From contig CP136064.1 of NCBI GenBank assembly GCA_032622095.1, positions 184,184,209-184,248,208 of the forward strand: a DNA stretch of 64,000 bases. The letters run 5' to 3'. Position 1 is the first letter of the stretch. Each line of letters begins with the position of its first letter. The translations under genes were made by a program, and so were the position numbers. The notes beneath the pieces were generated by a model that was not told where the DNA came from, did not search any database, and worked only from the letters and a program-made list of their open reading frames with translations. The DNA comes from Siphonodentalium dalli. Its lineage: Eukaryota; Mollusca; Scaphopoda; Gadilida; Siphonodentaliidae. Positions 11,087 through 22,741 of the stretch are shown in pieces.

Positions 11087-12975
11087 ATATATATACTGTT
11101 ATGTTGATTAGTGAATTTTTATATGTGTGATGTCTCTAATCAGGGTTTCTGCCAAGAGGAAATTAATGAGTCCGTATTGGGGAAACGCATAACGCGACGG
11201 GACGACCATGGTTTGTCCCGTTGGGCGAAAATTTTGTTATTTGACACTGAAAAGTAGCGATTTCCTTGCACCTGAGTGTCCCACAAAGCAATCCAAAGCT
11301 ACGTATATTACGCAAGTCGATCATTTTCCGTGGGTGCATTAATTCTGTTGATGGTATCCAGATAATTAATCATGTAATTACGCACGTAAGACTGCCGTCT
11401 GATTGAAGACTATATCAAGCTACAAGTTAGTGTTTAAATTTTTTTAATTTACATTAAGATTCCGACAGGTATAATGAAACTAAACACTAAAAAGCATCTA
11501 TGCATTGTCCAATAATACCTAGCTGGGAGAATTGAATAAATGTGTTTGTATGAAAGTATTAGTTAGAATTCTTTATGGTTATCTGAAACTGAAAGTAATG
11601 AGCAACACTTTAAAAAAAATAAAAATAAAAGGGATGGATGCCAGAAAATTGCAGTAAAAACGTATACATACATAAAATAGTAGAACATTGGGTTGGTTGG
11701 TCCCGAAAGCAGCCAAAATAAAAAAAATAACCTATAGGGATACGCTGATTTATGACCCCCTACCCCTGATCCCCCGGTTCGGATGCCAACTTGTCGGTAT
11801 ATTATTAACATGGGGTGTTTTGTCGCGGTAGTATTTTTAATTGGGTAAACTGGTGTGTGCATACTTCTAACGAGTTAAGAATTAATAGGAAATAAATGTC
11901 ATAGAATTGTAATATCTGGAGGCAAATCTTGACTGCGCGAGGGAATTATATTTTAGATAACTAGATTTTAATCACAAATAAATAAATCATTATAGAATAT
12001 CATTTTCACCGTTTATAGATATATACCTGGATGTCAAAATATGGAATTATACTCAAAACAAAATATTAAGTCTATAGCGAGCGTGACATTCATTAGAAAA
12101 CGACACAAGTTAATGAAATTTCAATTTCTGGTCTCACAATCGTCGTTGTCATAGTCGACTACTCGGCGTTGTCAATTGAGTGCGATGATACCCCCCACAA
12201 ATATGGACACAGTGCCATCAATCACAGAACTGAGGTTAACATCAGTTGTGAAAAATCAACCAAAGACGTATGGCTATGTTATTATTTGGTTTCCACTCAA
12301 TTTTATAGGACATTATATATATTTTCTCAACTCTAAAGACGAATTTCACACAGTGATGTGTGTAAATCCAAAACAACTGGTCTATTTGTGTCCAAGATTA
12401 TGTATTGTTGTGCTAACTGTCTAGTGCTGAACTCTCTACCGATTATCGAATCGAAGATCGCCGTACCTAATAGAAATATAATATGTGGTACATATCTGTC
12501 TATATTTGTGGAATTATTCATTTCTTAATGTTTTTTTCGTGTTTATCGCATCAGCCTGGTCGCAGAATCATTAAATTGCCGCAGCACCGTGGTTGTCAAG
12601 CCGCAGAATCGTGGAATTGGTCGTAGAATCGTCGAAACGATTGTGCTGTGTGATCTTGTACCGATCTCTTAATGATGGCTTCAGAACACCACCTTCTCCT
12701 CCACATTCAGTGAATGATCTACATATACATGTAGGTATTTTTTGAGGACACCTGTTTTTGGGCAACGATATGCCAAAGGCATACTAGTAACCTGAAGGCC
12801 TGAGCGGAGGAAGGTTTGGGAGGGGTGAACCCCCACATGCTGATGGTGGGGGTTCTCACCCTGGAAAATTTGTGAAAATCCATTGCATTTAGAGCTAATC
12901 TAGGGCAGAGTCAGTATTTTGAATTTTACTGAGAGGTCAATTTGATCAAGTTTCTCAAACATAACTTTGGAAATT
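11087..12975. other. Intron 1 stretch, little recognisable
   Basis: A weak local repeat GCCGCAGAATCGTGGAATTG / GTCGCAGAATCATTAAATTG / GTCGTAGAATCGTCG lies at about 12550-12635. Otherwise no coding or repeat structure that I can support. Confidence 0.4.
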
Positions 12976-13780
12976 TTTTATACCCCTTTAAAAAAAAAAA
13001 GGGAGGTATACTGTTTTGCACCTGTCCGTCCGTGCATCCGTCCATACGTCCGTCCGATGTCTGTTCATGTCATAACTTGAACAGTAGTACTCGGATCTCA
13101 ATGAAATTAGGTATGGATGTTCACTACTATGAGGACATTAAAAAATAAAAAATAGAGGGTTCCATAGTTTTGTTCGGATTTTACATTCTAGAGTGTTTCA
13201 TCTTTGTTTATCTGGAAATGTTGGCATTTTGGTCTGTCTGGTGTCTGTTCATGTCGTAACTTCAACAGTTGTGCTGGGATCTCAATGAAAATTGGTATGG
13301 ATGTTCACTACTATGAGGACATTAAAAAGAGGGTTCCATCGTTTTGTTCGAATTTTCCATTCTAGAATTATACATTTTTGTTTATCTGGAAATATTGGCT
13401 TTGTGGTCCGTCTGGTGTCTGTTCATGTCGTAACTTCAACAGTTGTGCTGGGATCTCAATGAAATTTGGTACGGATGTTCACTACTATGAGGACATTCAA
13501 TAGAGGGTTCCATTGTTCTGTTCCGCTTTTCCATTCTAGAGTTATTCATCTTTGTTTTTCTGGAAATGTTGGCTGTTTGGTCCATCCGATGTCTGTTCTG
13601 AGGTCATAACTTGAACAGTAATGCTCAGATCTCAATGAAATTTTGTATGGATGTTCACCACTATGAGGACATTTAATGGCACATTCAACTGTTTTGTTTT
13701 GGTTTTTTGTTTTATAGTTATTCATCTTTGTTTACATGAAAATGCTGATTTTTTGGGTCCATCTGTCTGAGTATAGCAAT
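12976..13780 (+). repeat. Tandem array with a unit of about 175 bp, 4 copies
   Basis: After a CTGTCCGTCCGTGCATCCGTCC head (about 13020), the phrase GGATCTCAATGAAATT..GGTATGGATGTTCACTACTATGAGGAC recurs near 13094, 13270, 13443 and 13628. Each unit carries GTCTGTTCATGTC and TTTGTTTATCTGGAAAT. The text just before the head is self-complementary (TACCCCTTTA A-run AAAGGGAGGTA). Confidence 0.82.
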
Positions 13781-14374
13781 CATAAGTTATAGATATGCCC
13801 ACATCAGGCGGTATGCGCTAAGAGAGTATGCACCGGACGACATTCGATCTCTTGTTTTATATGTATGGATTGGAAATGCTTATAAGATATTGTCAGATAT
13901 CTTTTGGTTCAATGGACTATGATTATCCTGCTTGAAATGAGACTTACCATTATCACTCTAATTCATATAATAGGCTATTTTATAAAATTCAAGTGAGACA
14001 CATACATACTACATGTAGTACAGAAACAATGTCTATTAAGTTTAGTAATTACTATTTATTTCTATGTTAATTTTTCATTTGGTATTATGATATCCCACCT
14101 GATAACCAGGTTTATTTGATCAAATTGTTAATGTTCCTGTACAGTATTTGATTGAAATACTGAAGTCTGAAGGCTGAATGATAACAAATCTGAACTCAAA
14201 CTATTTGAAGTTTTCACAGATGAAAGCTAGATAAAGCCAAACATACTTTACAGTACGGTATGATTCCAACTGTTAAACTTAAATCTTTTTGTAAACTTAA
14301 ATTTCTTATGGCAATATATATAAATATATTAATGTTTTGCATCTTGTTATGATATGAATTGGGATCTAAATTAA

Positions 14375-15345
14375 AAAAAATTTTTTTTTTTTTTTTTTAA
14401 ATTTAAATTTTGGTCGGATTTTTATACGCCCTTTTGAAAAAAAGGCCGTATTATAGTATTGGTCTGTCCGTCCGGGCGTCCGTTAACCTGTTGTCCGGAT
14501 GATAACTTTAATGAACCAAAATTAGTAAAATTTGGTATGTGGGTTTATTAGCCGAAAAGTAAGTTCAAGTTCGAATTTGGGTTCCGCCCGCCAATTTTCA
14601 CCGGAGTTATGCCCTTATTTAACGTTTTTTGACTTAGAAAATCCTTGAAATTTGTTGTCCGGATGATAACTTTAGTATAGTTTATCGTAATGAATCCAAA
14701 TTTGGTATATTACTTTCTCCCACCAAAACACAGGTCAAGTTCGAACTTGGGTTCTGTCCGACCATTTTTGGCAGAGTTATGCCCCTTTTTCGACTCAGAA
14801 AATTCAGTTTTTCTTATGTTTTTTGGTTTCTGGATGATAACTCGATTTTGGAATGTTTATACGCAAAACCCGTTTTTTTGTGGATTACATATATAAAAAT
14901 ACAGCTCAAGTCCGAATTTCGTTTTAATCTGATAATTTTTGCGAGAGTTATGGCCCCTTTTTTGACGTAATTTGACTTAGAAAATCCCTGAAATTTGTTG
15001 TCCGGATGATAACTTTAGTTAGAGTGAACCGATTTCAATCAAATTTGGTATGTGGGTGTATTAGGAGAAAAGACAGCTCAAGTTCGCCAATTTTCACCGG
15101 GGTTATGCCCCTTATTTGACGTAATTTGACTTAGAAAATCCCTGAAATTTGTTGTCCGGATGATAACTTTACTAGAGCTTATCGGATTCAATGATAATTT
15201 TACTTTCTCCCACCAAAACACAGGTCAAGTTCAAATTTGAGTTCCGTCCGCCAATTTTTACCAGAGTTATGCCCCTTTTTTTTTACCAGTTTCCGCCGAC
15301 CCAAGATAGGGCGTATATTGCACGCCCAGCGTAGCTCTTGTTTTG
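14375..15345 (+). repeat. TATACGCCC..GTCCGGATGATAACTTTAG array, about 170-bp units
   Basis: The head is TTTATACGCCCTTTTGAAAA with GTCTGTCCGTCCGGGCGTCCG. TTGTCCGGATGATAACTTTA then recurs near 14490, 14656, 14996 and 15149, with a variant near 14825. It closes with GGGCGTATATTGCACGCCC..GAGCTCTTGTT. The GGCCGTATTAT head and CGTATATTGC tail form a loose inverted pair, as in the 8845-9405 copy. Confidence 0.83.
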
Positions 15346-15355
15346 TTTTTGCAAT

Positions 15356-15434
15356 GGCAATAAAAAGTTTAGGGTCGGGGGTTTAAAATAGGGTCGGTCG
15401 GGTTAGCGGAAACAAACGTCTTTTTTTTTTAGGC
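15356..15434 (+). repeat. Second copy of the GGAAACAAACGT..TTTAGGCC repeat
   Basis: Nearly identical in order and wording to 8053-8127. It sits directly after the 170-bp array. Confidence 0.7.
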
Positions 15435-16560
15435 CATATCTAATTATTCCATACATGTAGATATCTGATATTCACTCCTATCCTATCCATTCACCCAAAA
15501 TAACATTATACCAATGAACTTTTTTCTGTTGAATACTAATACTATTAATAATTTTTCTTCCAATAGGGTCTCTTCTGTAAATTTTAGGCATCAAATAGGA
15601 CCATCACGGAAATAACAGAGTTTCTACATGGAACTTTCTTTCTGTTCAATGTGATCCTAGGCAATGAATATAATTCACAGAATAGAAATATTTAATACAT
15701 GTATATATAAATTAAACATCAAAGATTTGTCATCCATCTATTTCAACCTTTTGATGACTTGAAAACATCATATGGCAACTACATGTATTATTTTGTCTTG
15801 ATTGGAGAATTATTGAATGGCCTTAGTCAGTCGAAATCGAATCACGGGGAAATAATGCTGGGAATCACATTTGAAGTCCTATTATTACCACACGAGTTTC
15901 CGAGAAAAGTACCTGAACGACTCGAATGCGATATGCGGAACTTATATGTGATAACCTAGTAAAAAAAGTATAATTATGTAATTGTTAGTGTCGAAAATAT
16001 ATTAAAGAAATTTAACATATAAAATAAATGCCAGATATTCATTTTATCATATTCAAATCTCGATTAGGTGCACTGTGCACATAATAACTGTGTAGTTTTC
16101 TGTTGCCGTCTCGTGCATTCAAGAAATTATTAGTATTAGACAACCGCGGTCATGAAATTCGTTCCGTTTGTCAATCCCGGTAACAAAACGTGCTACCGCG
16201 GATCACCGCGGTCATGAAATGCGTGACTGCGGGTCACTGCGGTTCCCAAAACCCAACCGAGACCACGCGGTTATCTGCTGTTTCAGTACCGCAGGCGATC
16301 GCCTGACCACAGTCATACTGCATGTCAACCTCGTTAAGGAGGGTTGATTAATTAGAGCATAGCTGTATCCGTCATGTAACAATATTTCTATCCAATAAAA
16401 ATAATTATGATTATAATGTAATCAAATTGTTACATACAGGTACATATATATCTACTATTTCATTGCCAATAAAAAATCAAGAAAGATTGGAGATTAGATG
16501 TTTTGCGGTGTCACTGAAAATAAAATGAGGAGCGAAGGAATGGTCATTATCTAGGTTCCC
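15435..16560. other. Intron 1 stretch with a CCGCGGTCATGAAAT repeat
   Basis: At 16140-16265 the words ACCGCGGTCATGAAAT, ACCGCGGATCACCGCGGTC and ACTGCGGTTCCC recur. These are related in style to the CCGCGG minisatellite inside the next element. The rest shows no supportable feature. Confidence 0.4.
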
Positions 16561-16711
16561 TGCCAGGCCTTGAAATGTTCTAAAAATTCCACCTGTCTCT
16601 TGGAACAGGTAAATAAATTTTCTACCTGTCTCCTCATGTATAAATGCACCTGAACATCTCAATGGGATTTCTGTGTTAACTACCCCGCTGGACAAAACAA
16701 GTGTCCATTGG

Positions 16712-17012
16712 CACCGCGGTGTATTTGCCGTTCGGTCGCGGTGTCAGAGTTTGTAACTGCAGTTGAGCACCGCGGCCGAACGGCAAGTACACTGCGGCCG
16801 AACGGCAAGTACACCATGGCCGAAAGGCAACTACAACGCGGCCGAATGGCATGTACACCGTGGTTAGATTTCTGGTTTGTATCTTCTTTTTTCAGTTTAA
16901 TGAACGTACACCGCGGCGACTACACCATGGCAGAATGGCAAGTATACCGCGGCCCAACTGTAGTTAGCCGGTGGAGCCGCAGTGTAGTTGCATTTGACCG
17001 CGGTGGCAACGC
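16712..17012. repeat. 21-bp GC-rich minisatellite, CGCGGCCGAACGGCAAGTACA
   Basis: About ten degenerate units of the form AC(C/A)(G/A)CGGCCGAACGGCAAGT..AC, in both orientations, unusually GC-rich for the window. Each unit has SacII/NotI-like palindromic cores. Open frames seen here come from the repeat and are not genes. Confidence 0.8.
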
Positions 17013-17025
17013 TAACCACACCACG

Positions 17026-17489
17026 CAGCCCTGGGAATTAGCCTAGGCAATAGGCAATTCCTAGGTAAAAGCAGAGGCAAAATCAGTTTGCCTAGGCAAT
17101 TATATTGCCTAGGTAAAACAAGTTCATTGGGTTACTAAAATTGATTTGTGTCTATCAGAAATAGAACCTCTTTAGCCAAAATGACTTCCTTAAATCACTC
17201 TTTACATATATTGTCCTAAAATTGTTTCCATGGCACTGGGCCATTAACTAGCTACCCATAAGGGCACTAGTTTTGGAGATGATTTGTGGAATGTATATAT
17301 ATGATGAGTAGTGGCCTGGAAATGTTCTCCAAAATAACTAAGCATTTCAGGTTATTATTGAATCATATTGATTTGAGATGGCAATATTGTTGCAAAATTG
17401 CCTAGGTAAAATCTGTTTTTGCCTAGGCCGATTTCTTTCACCTAGGCAAAAATATTGCCTAGGAAAATTTTCCTTAATTCCCAGGGCTG
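17026..17489. mobile_element. Innermost element of the nest with CCTAGGCAA subterminal repeats
   Basis: CAGCCCTGGGAATTA at 17026 is complementary to TAATTCCCAGGGCTG ending at 17489. Both are flanked by CCACG (17021-17025 and 17490-17494). Both subterminal zones contain repeated TTGCCTAGGCAA/TGCCTAGGTAAAA words (17041-17118 and 17397-17465), facing inward. The CAG..CTG ends suggest hAT, but the visible duplication is only 5 bp. Confidence 0.72.
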
Positions 17490-18911
17490 CCACGGTTAAG
17501 TGGACACTTGTTTTGTCCAGCAGGGTAGTATACACATTAAGCATTTGCTATGTATAGTAGTATGCCAACTATGAAGTGATTGATTTACCTCATATTTCTT
17601 GTGCAGCATATTGCCAGATAACTCAGTACTTATGGTCTGAAGAATTGATATAACTTAGTAAATTATGTTTCGCGGGATTAAAATTAGGCCGGTAAGATGA
17701 GGAAATGTGGCATGATGATCGACTGACATCAAATAAGATGTACACCTTTTACTATCACATGCACACATATGCACTGCAGCAGACTACATGTAATTTTTGC
17801 TACCGGTACACAAAATGCTGACTGGTTTTTCTGCCAAAGACTGTCATTTCATGATCTTTGAGAAATTATAAGTCTAATTAATGGAAACTGAATGTTTTAT
17901 AACCAAATAAAGACCAATTGTCTATATGGACAGGTGGAAAAAATTACTACCTGTCACCACAGAAATTCACTTGTCACAGACAGGTGGACAGTTGAACAGG
18001 TGAACATTTCGAGCCTTGCCCCCTACCAGTATATTTTAGTGAACCATGATGCCTAATGACTTTGATTATCGCCAATTAAAATGCATGCAGCATTTGCTGT
18101 CTCAAATTAATTACAATGTAGGTGTGATGTAACTGATCCATCAGTTTCCGTTGTCTGAGGGTTAATTAATCCCAACACATGGCAATCTTTTAAAATATTC
18201 TGATAGGGTTCTGTTTACCCTATATTCTATGAAAAATTCGCTTTCAAATTCTCAATCCCATAATTAAATTGCATGAGACTGAAAAAGAGAAACAAAATAC
18301 AAAAAGTTCAGTAAATTTTATTAAAAATTGAAAGTGCATATATACATGTATGAGTGCTTTCGAACCCATTGGCCAAGGAGGACTGCAGTCACTGAACATG
18401 CATATATAAAAAGAGTTGGGATTTTTTGTGGCATCTTTAAAGTCCATTGATCTGTTACCGTATATAAATGGAGCAGGGACACGATTCATTACAGCTTTGT
18501 GTGAGATTGAAAACAATGGGCTTCAGTGCATTAAAGATTCCGGACATAGCTTCAGAAAATCAATGGGATTCAGTATAACGAGATACTTGACAACAGAGTT
18601 TCATGTTGGTGCCATAGAAATAGATCGAAACGAGACAATGCATCTGAACTGAATCCATACATTTGTTTGTCATCTTGGATTCTTAACAATCTCATTTCCT
18701 GGTGACAAATTTTGCCAATGAAATGATGAGGACACTGTCCAATGATGCCAGGGATCAAGAACTTATCCCCATATAAATTTCTGTCACTAGGCTGTCAGGG
18801 CATTCAGTGCTTTTACCAGCCTAAATTTATGTACATGTACTTCCATTGGCTTTGAGTGTCAGTCACCTGTCTGTGTTGCCACTGTTGGTCTACAACATGT
18901 GTTTAGGTTAA

Positions 18912-19260
18912 AGGTACTCAATCCAATTCGATGGTCCCCCATATGGTAATTAGATTCCAACAACAACATTTTTTTTAAATGCTGCTTCAGCTATGAGAAT
19001 CGATTAATTGCCCAATAATAATGCTAACCACAGGTCAACTATAGTATAAAATTGCCCGAAATGTGTTATTTAATGTCCAATGAAATTTTGCCTCTTGATT
19101 TTAGAGTTATCCATCTTCATTAGTGATGCGGACCGGACCGCTTTGGACCGGTCCTGTCCGCGGTCCAGGGGTTAAAATCAAATCAAATCAAATCAAATAT
19201 TTTTTACCCCCGAATCCATATAAATAGTAATTGAGGGGCGTTTAATCGGATTATGCATCT
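18912..19260. mobile_element. TTAA-flanked MITE, AGGTACTCAATCC family
   Basis: The left end AGGTACTCAATCCAATTCG follows TTAA (18908-18911). The right end, AATCGGATTATGCATCT, precedes TTAA (19261-19264). It shares long internal text with 43054-43370 and 52761-53206 (TTGATTTTAGAGTTATCCATCTTCAT). The portion 19120-19200 is foreign: a GGACCG-rich palindrome followed by an (AAATC)n tract. Ends about 315 bp before exon 2. Confidence 0.75.
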
Positions 19261-19575
19261 TTAAAACAAATCATCCCATGTTTTTGCTAACCCTACATTT
19301 TCATGTCTGAATCCCATAACCTCATCAATTTTGTTTGAATTATTCCAGTGCCAGCACTGCTAACTCTCGGTGTGATTCCCGCACTTTTCTCTGTTTCATT
19401 CACAATGAAAACTGCCAAACAATTCAATTTTTATTTTGAAGAAAACTTTCCTGTAATTTACTGTTTCAATAGTTCATATACAACCATTATTATACGGGTA
19501 TACAGTACCAGATATTCCACCCCCCCCCCCCCCTACAAACTAGAAAATTAAATGTTTTAATATATATCATTTCAG

Positions 19576-19660
19576 TGAGTGTCCCAATGATGTTATGTGC
19601 TGCAAATTTAACCATGATGGTACACATCTGGCAGTGGGATTCACAGATGGAACAATTCGG
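19576..19660 (+). CDS. WD40 gene exon 2 (blade 1)
   Basis: The acceptor TTTCAG ends at 19575 and the donor GTGAGT starts at 19661. One base completes Ile44 and 28 codons follow (residues 45-72). The reading has the typical WD40 pattern: a strand ending V-M-C-C-K-F, an H-D-G-T turn, a second strand L-A-V-G-F, then D-G-T-I-R. The blade's closing Y-D dipeptide comes from exon 3, so the blade spans a phase-0 intron. A run of 14 C (19520-19533) lies 43 bp upstream of the acceptor, next to the polypyrimidine region. Confidence 0.93.
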
Positions 19661-20182
19661 GTGAGTAAAACTTTATTTGACAGTATTTCTTGATTTAAGC
19701 ATTGTTTATTTATCTGCCTTATACATGTTACATAAAATGCATTGAACATGAGAATACTTAAAGATATAGAGGATCTAAAACAAGTCCCCAGTTTATAGCG
19801 GAATAAACAAATGAGGCCAGTAAATTAGGTCGGGACTGAGCTTTTGGTGAGGTACAGAGCTAATTTATTGGACGGGTTTTGTAAATTCCGATATAAATTG
19901 GGGACAAGTTGTAGATTCTATTTATTACATGATTCAAATTATAAAACCTTGATAAAACATACTTAAATCAACAAATGGGATGTGAAATTAACATCAATTT
20001 CCACAAGGCCTGCAATGACATTTCACGTAACTATGTATTGTTTGCCCACGCAAAGAAATAGTCCCAGATAAAAATACGCATTTAATGGCGTAAATTTATT
20101 GAAATAACTTTTCAAACTCTTCATTCATTGTTCATTCATTCAGTTTGTTGTAAAAATATTGGAAGCCATAGTATTTTGAGAC

Positions 20183-20768
20183 ATATAATAATAATAATAC
20201 CAGTTTTATATAGCAATTAACCAATTACTTGCTCTAACACGCTTGGTACAATATTACCCCAGTCATTTGTACAAGCCAACCAATGAACCGGCTACAGCCA
20301 TTGCAGGCGCTGCTCTAGTTTGATCAGAACATGCTCTGCTACTCATCAGTATGACAAGCTGACTGGTACTCTTTTAACGCATGAGTGCTGCCGACACAGT
20401 ACGAGCGACCATGCTCAAGGGTCACAACTTGGCACGGGTTTTGAAACGGCGAGCAATCTGACAATTGCACGTCGCTCAAAGCGGCCAAGCCACTGCTATG
20501 TGGATAGATAGATAGATAGATCTTTATTTGCACAATAATATTAAAATACAATACATTAACAAAATAGTAAACAAAAGTATATTATTGCACAGGAGCAGCA
20601 TGACCTAGCTGGCCGTCTTACTGCTGCCCCTGAATGATAAATGTAAGACAAGCCACTGCTATGTGGAGACTCAATGACCTGCGACACGCTCCTGCGAACC
20701 CATATCGATGTGTTTACAGCGAATACAAGTCTGACACGCTAACCACTGAACCACAGAGCTCCACATAG
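20183..20768 (-). mobile_element. tRNA-derived SINE (minus strand), interrupted by a LINE tail
   Basis: On the minus strand the head reads GCTCTGTGGTTCAGTGGTTA (20759 downwards). It has a box-A-like TGGTTCAGTGG and, about 55 nt later, a box-B-like GGGTTCGCAGGAG, the layout of a Pol III promoter. The body ends near 20183-20200 in an (ATT)n-type tail. Outside the insert at 20505-20648 and one copy of its TSD the length is about 420 bp. It is not a functional tRNA gene, because the arms do not pair. Confidence 0.66.
20505..20648 (-). mobile_element. 5'-truncated LINE-type tail with perfect 19-bp TSD
   Basis: The 19-mer CAAGCCACTGCTATGTGGA occurs at 20486-20504 and again at 20649-20667. Read on the minus strand the insert ends AATAAAGATC followed by (TATC)n, a polyadenylation signal and then a microsatellite tail. 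Long TSDs and such tails mark target-primed reverse transcription. The insert is only 144 bp, so no coding part remains. Confidence 0.85.
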
Positions 20769-20990
20769 CATAAATACGTCAAACTGTAAGTCAAAGGTCA
20801 TGTTTGTGCAACAATAATTCATTTTAGTACACCTGGCACTATTTCCTGTTATGCAAAGAACATTGAATATCACAATTTATAGAATGGGTTTATTGAATGG
20901 AATAAGGGTAGAAACATGTAATAAATTATGGTATATGATAGGTATAATAATTTTATTATATACCATGTCTGGTAAAAAGGGAGAATGACA

Positions 20991-21362
20991 TTAAAGCCAC
21001 GGATGGCCTTCACGGTTGGTATTGCTGTTAAAATTGTCACATTAGTTAAAACCGCCATAAACAGAAAGAATAGAAAAATATAGACAGACCTTGTTCTTAT
21101 ACCAATCATAGATATCGCGTAAATAGTATGTTATTTTGTACGCTTTGTTATGTAAACAAAAGTCAAAAACGTTACAGAACCTGGCATTTGTTTACATAAC
21201 AAAGCGAATGGATTTGACAATAACATACTATTTACGCGATATTTATGATTTCTATAAGAAAAAAATATGTCTATATTATAATATTCTTTCTGTTTATGCC
21301 AGTTTTAACGGGTGTGACTATTTAAAAAGAATACCCACTGCGAAGGCCATCCGTGCCTTTAA
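20991..21362. repeat. Large hairpin, arms about 170 bp, loop about 25 nt
   Basis: The left arm 20991-21161 and right arm 21187-21362 are inverted copies (for example TTTACGCGATAT / ATATCGCGTAAA and GGCCATCCGTG / CACGGATGGCC). Both arms, read outward from the loop, keep a similar peptide: Y-Y-L-R-D-I-Y-D then I-L-S-V-Y. The right arm continues F-N-G-C-D-Y-L and K-A-I-R-A-F. The left arm has a stop and a frame change. It may be an inverted duplication of a coding fragment. Confidence 0.7.
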
Positions 21363-21531
21363 GCACATGGATTTTCAGGGTTGTTCTCCCTACATGCACC
21401 GGTACCTGTATGTGTCATGAAAAATGTATAAATAATTCTTCCTGGGATTTTGCGTTGAATATGCGGGTTTGACAGTAGATAGATTATAGATAAATCAGAT
21501 ATTACATGGGTTCTGGAATATACATGTATAG

Positions 21532-21690
21532 GCAGTGGCTGAGCAATTTACGGAGTGGATAGACGGACAGTTTACAGAGTGGGTAGACAGTTTCTGTCAC
21601 AAGAATATTGGTAGAGGACCCTCGCGACTGTATGAAACGTATTTAGGAGGAGGTAATCCATTTCCCACTCATTCTATTTATGGTCGTCAG
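21532..21690 (+). pseudogene. Possible coding remnant of unknown family
   Basis: A frame open from a TAG at about 21529 to a GTGAGA donor-like site at about 21691 reads about 53 residues. They include a doubled E/Q-F-T-E-W motif, G-R-G-P-S-R-L-Y-E-T-Y-L-G-G-G-N-P and I-Y-G-R-Q. The composition looks protein-like, and the donor-like end resembles an exon. The phase does not match exons 2 and 3 of the WD40 gene, which join perfectly without it. Probably part of a decayed element together with the adjacent hairpin. I do not recognise the family. Confidence 0.3.
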
Positions 21691-22741
21691 GTGAGAATTG
21701 TTTGAAAATGGCCTTGTGTGAATATTGACTAAAGGGTTGTTGAGAATGAGCAAATATCTGTCACCAAATACAACACTTCAACAATGAACCCTTCATTATT
21801 CTTAATAGTGTGTGGAACCTGTCCACTTGCCATACCAGTCCTTCAGACTGATTTTATTTTATCAGTGCATCAGATAAGAAGTAAATAGTTCGATCACAAC
21901 AATTACTTAACCTGATATCATTCAGAAGGGCATATGCTCTCTTTTATTTTTAAGACTGATCAGATCACATGGGCTTGTAATTAAAGATGTCCATCCGACA
22001 TTCGCAAACTAGGCCCAGCCATACATTTTTACCAGAGTTGCGGCATTTTGAATGTAATTTATTGGGTGCTGCATTGAAATTGAAATTTTAAGCCAGAACT
22101 AAGACAAATATTAACCAATCTCAAACAAATATTAAAACTAATTTCAATTATTTGTTATCATATTTTGATACCAGCATCGACGACTGTTTGTTTACTATTT
22201 CTTTGGTAAATTATTTTATTTGAGTTGAGTTATTAGATTTAGATTTTTGACATCTATTTATTTTATCGACCTCAAATATTTGTCAGCCTAGCAAAAATTA
22301 TACTGGAAATATAATCAGCATACCAACAGAGTTTGGGAGGTCATGCAAACTCACTCTTTGCAGTGGCTTTGGCAGATCGGAAATGATTTTCGGAATAAAA
22401 TAAGATGAAAATTATTGCCGGAAACAAAATTGACAGTATCTTGTTGTAGTTGGCATGTAGATACATGTACATGTGTACATATATATACTTACTCCCTATT
22501 CAGTAGTCATGTTTTATTCATGAAAATAGAAATTATATTAGCATGCCGATCGCGGGTGAAAGAAGATATTTGTGATACTTTTCACGATGACTGTCACACG
22601 TGCTAGGGAATTCCACTTCAAACCACGCGTCACCATATATACATAGAATTCATAGTATAGAAAATAAGTAGATTTCAAAAATCGAAATCTAATAACTCTG
22701 TACGTTGAAAGGTGTATCTTTAAATGCAGCTTATACATGTA

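Larger units (their letters stand above)
16680..17528. mobile_element. Middle element of the nest, 28-bp TIRs
   Basis: CTACCCCGCTGGACAAAACA at 16680 (continuing AGTGTCCA) is complementary to TGGACACTTGTTTTGTCCAG..GGTAG ending at 17528. The interior is a CCGCGG minisatellite plus the innermost element. No clear TSD. Confidence 0.75.
16564..18018. mobile_element. Outer element of a three-level nest (hAT-like ends)
   Basis: CAGGCCTTGAAATGTTC at 16564 is complementary to GAACATTTCGAGCCTTG ending at 18018. Both subterminal regions repeat ACCTGTC/GACAGGT words. The flanking octamers TTCCCTGC and CCCCCTAC match at 5 of 8 positions, so a decayed TSD is possible but weak. A second inverted-repeat element (16680-17528) and a third (17026-17489) are nested inside. 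Confidence 0.62.

Noticed and set aside
16676-17046. Open frames on both strands, rich in G, R and P
   Set aside because: They lie in the CCGCGG minisatellite and are long only because of GC-rich repeats lacking stops.
20690-20768. Possible functional tRNA gene on the minus strand
   Set aside because: Box A and box B resemble a tRNA, but acceptor and anticodon stems do not pair and the sequence continues into a SINE body and tail.
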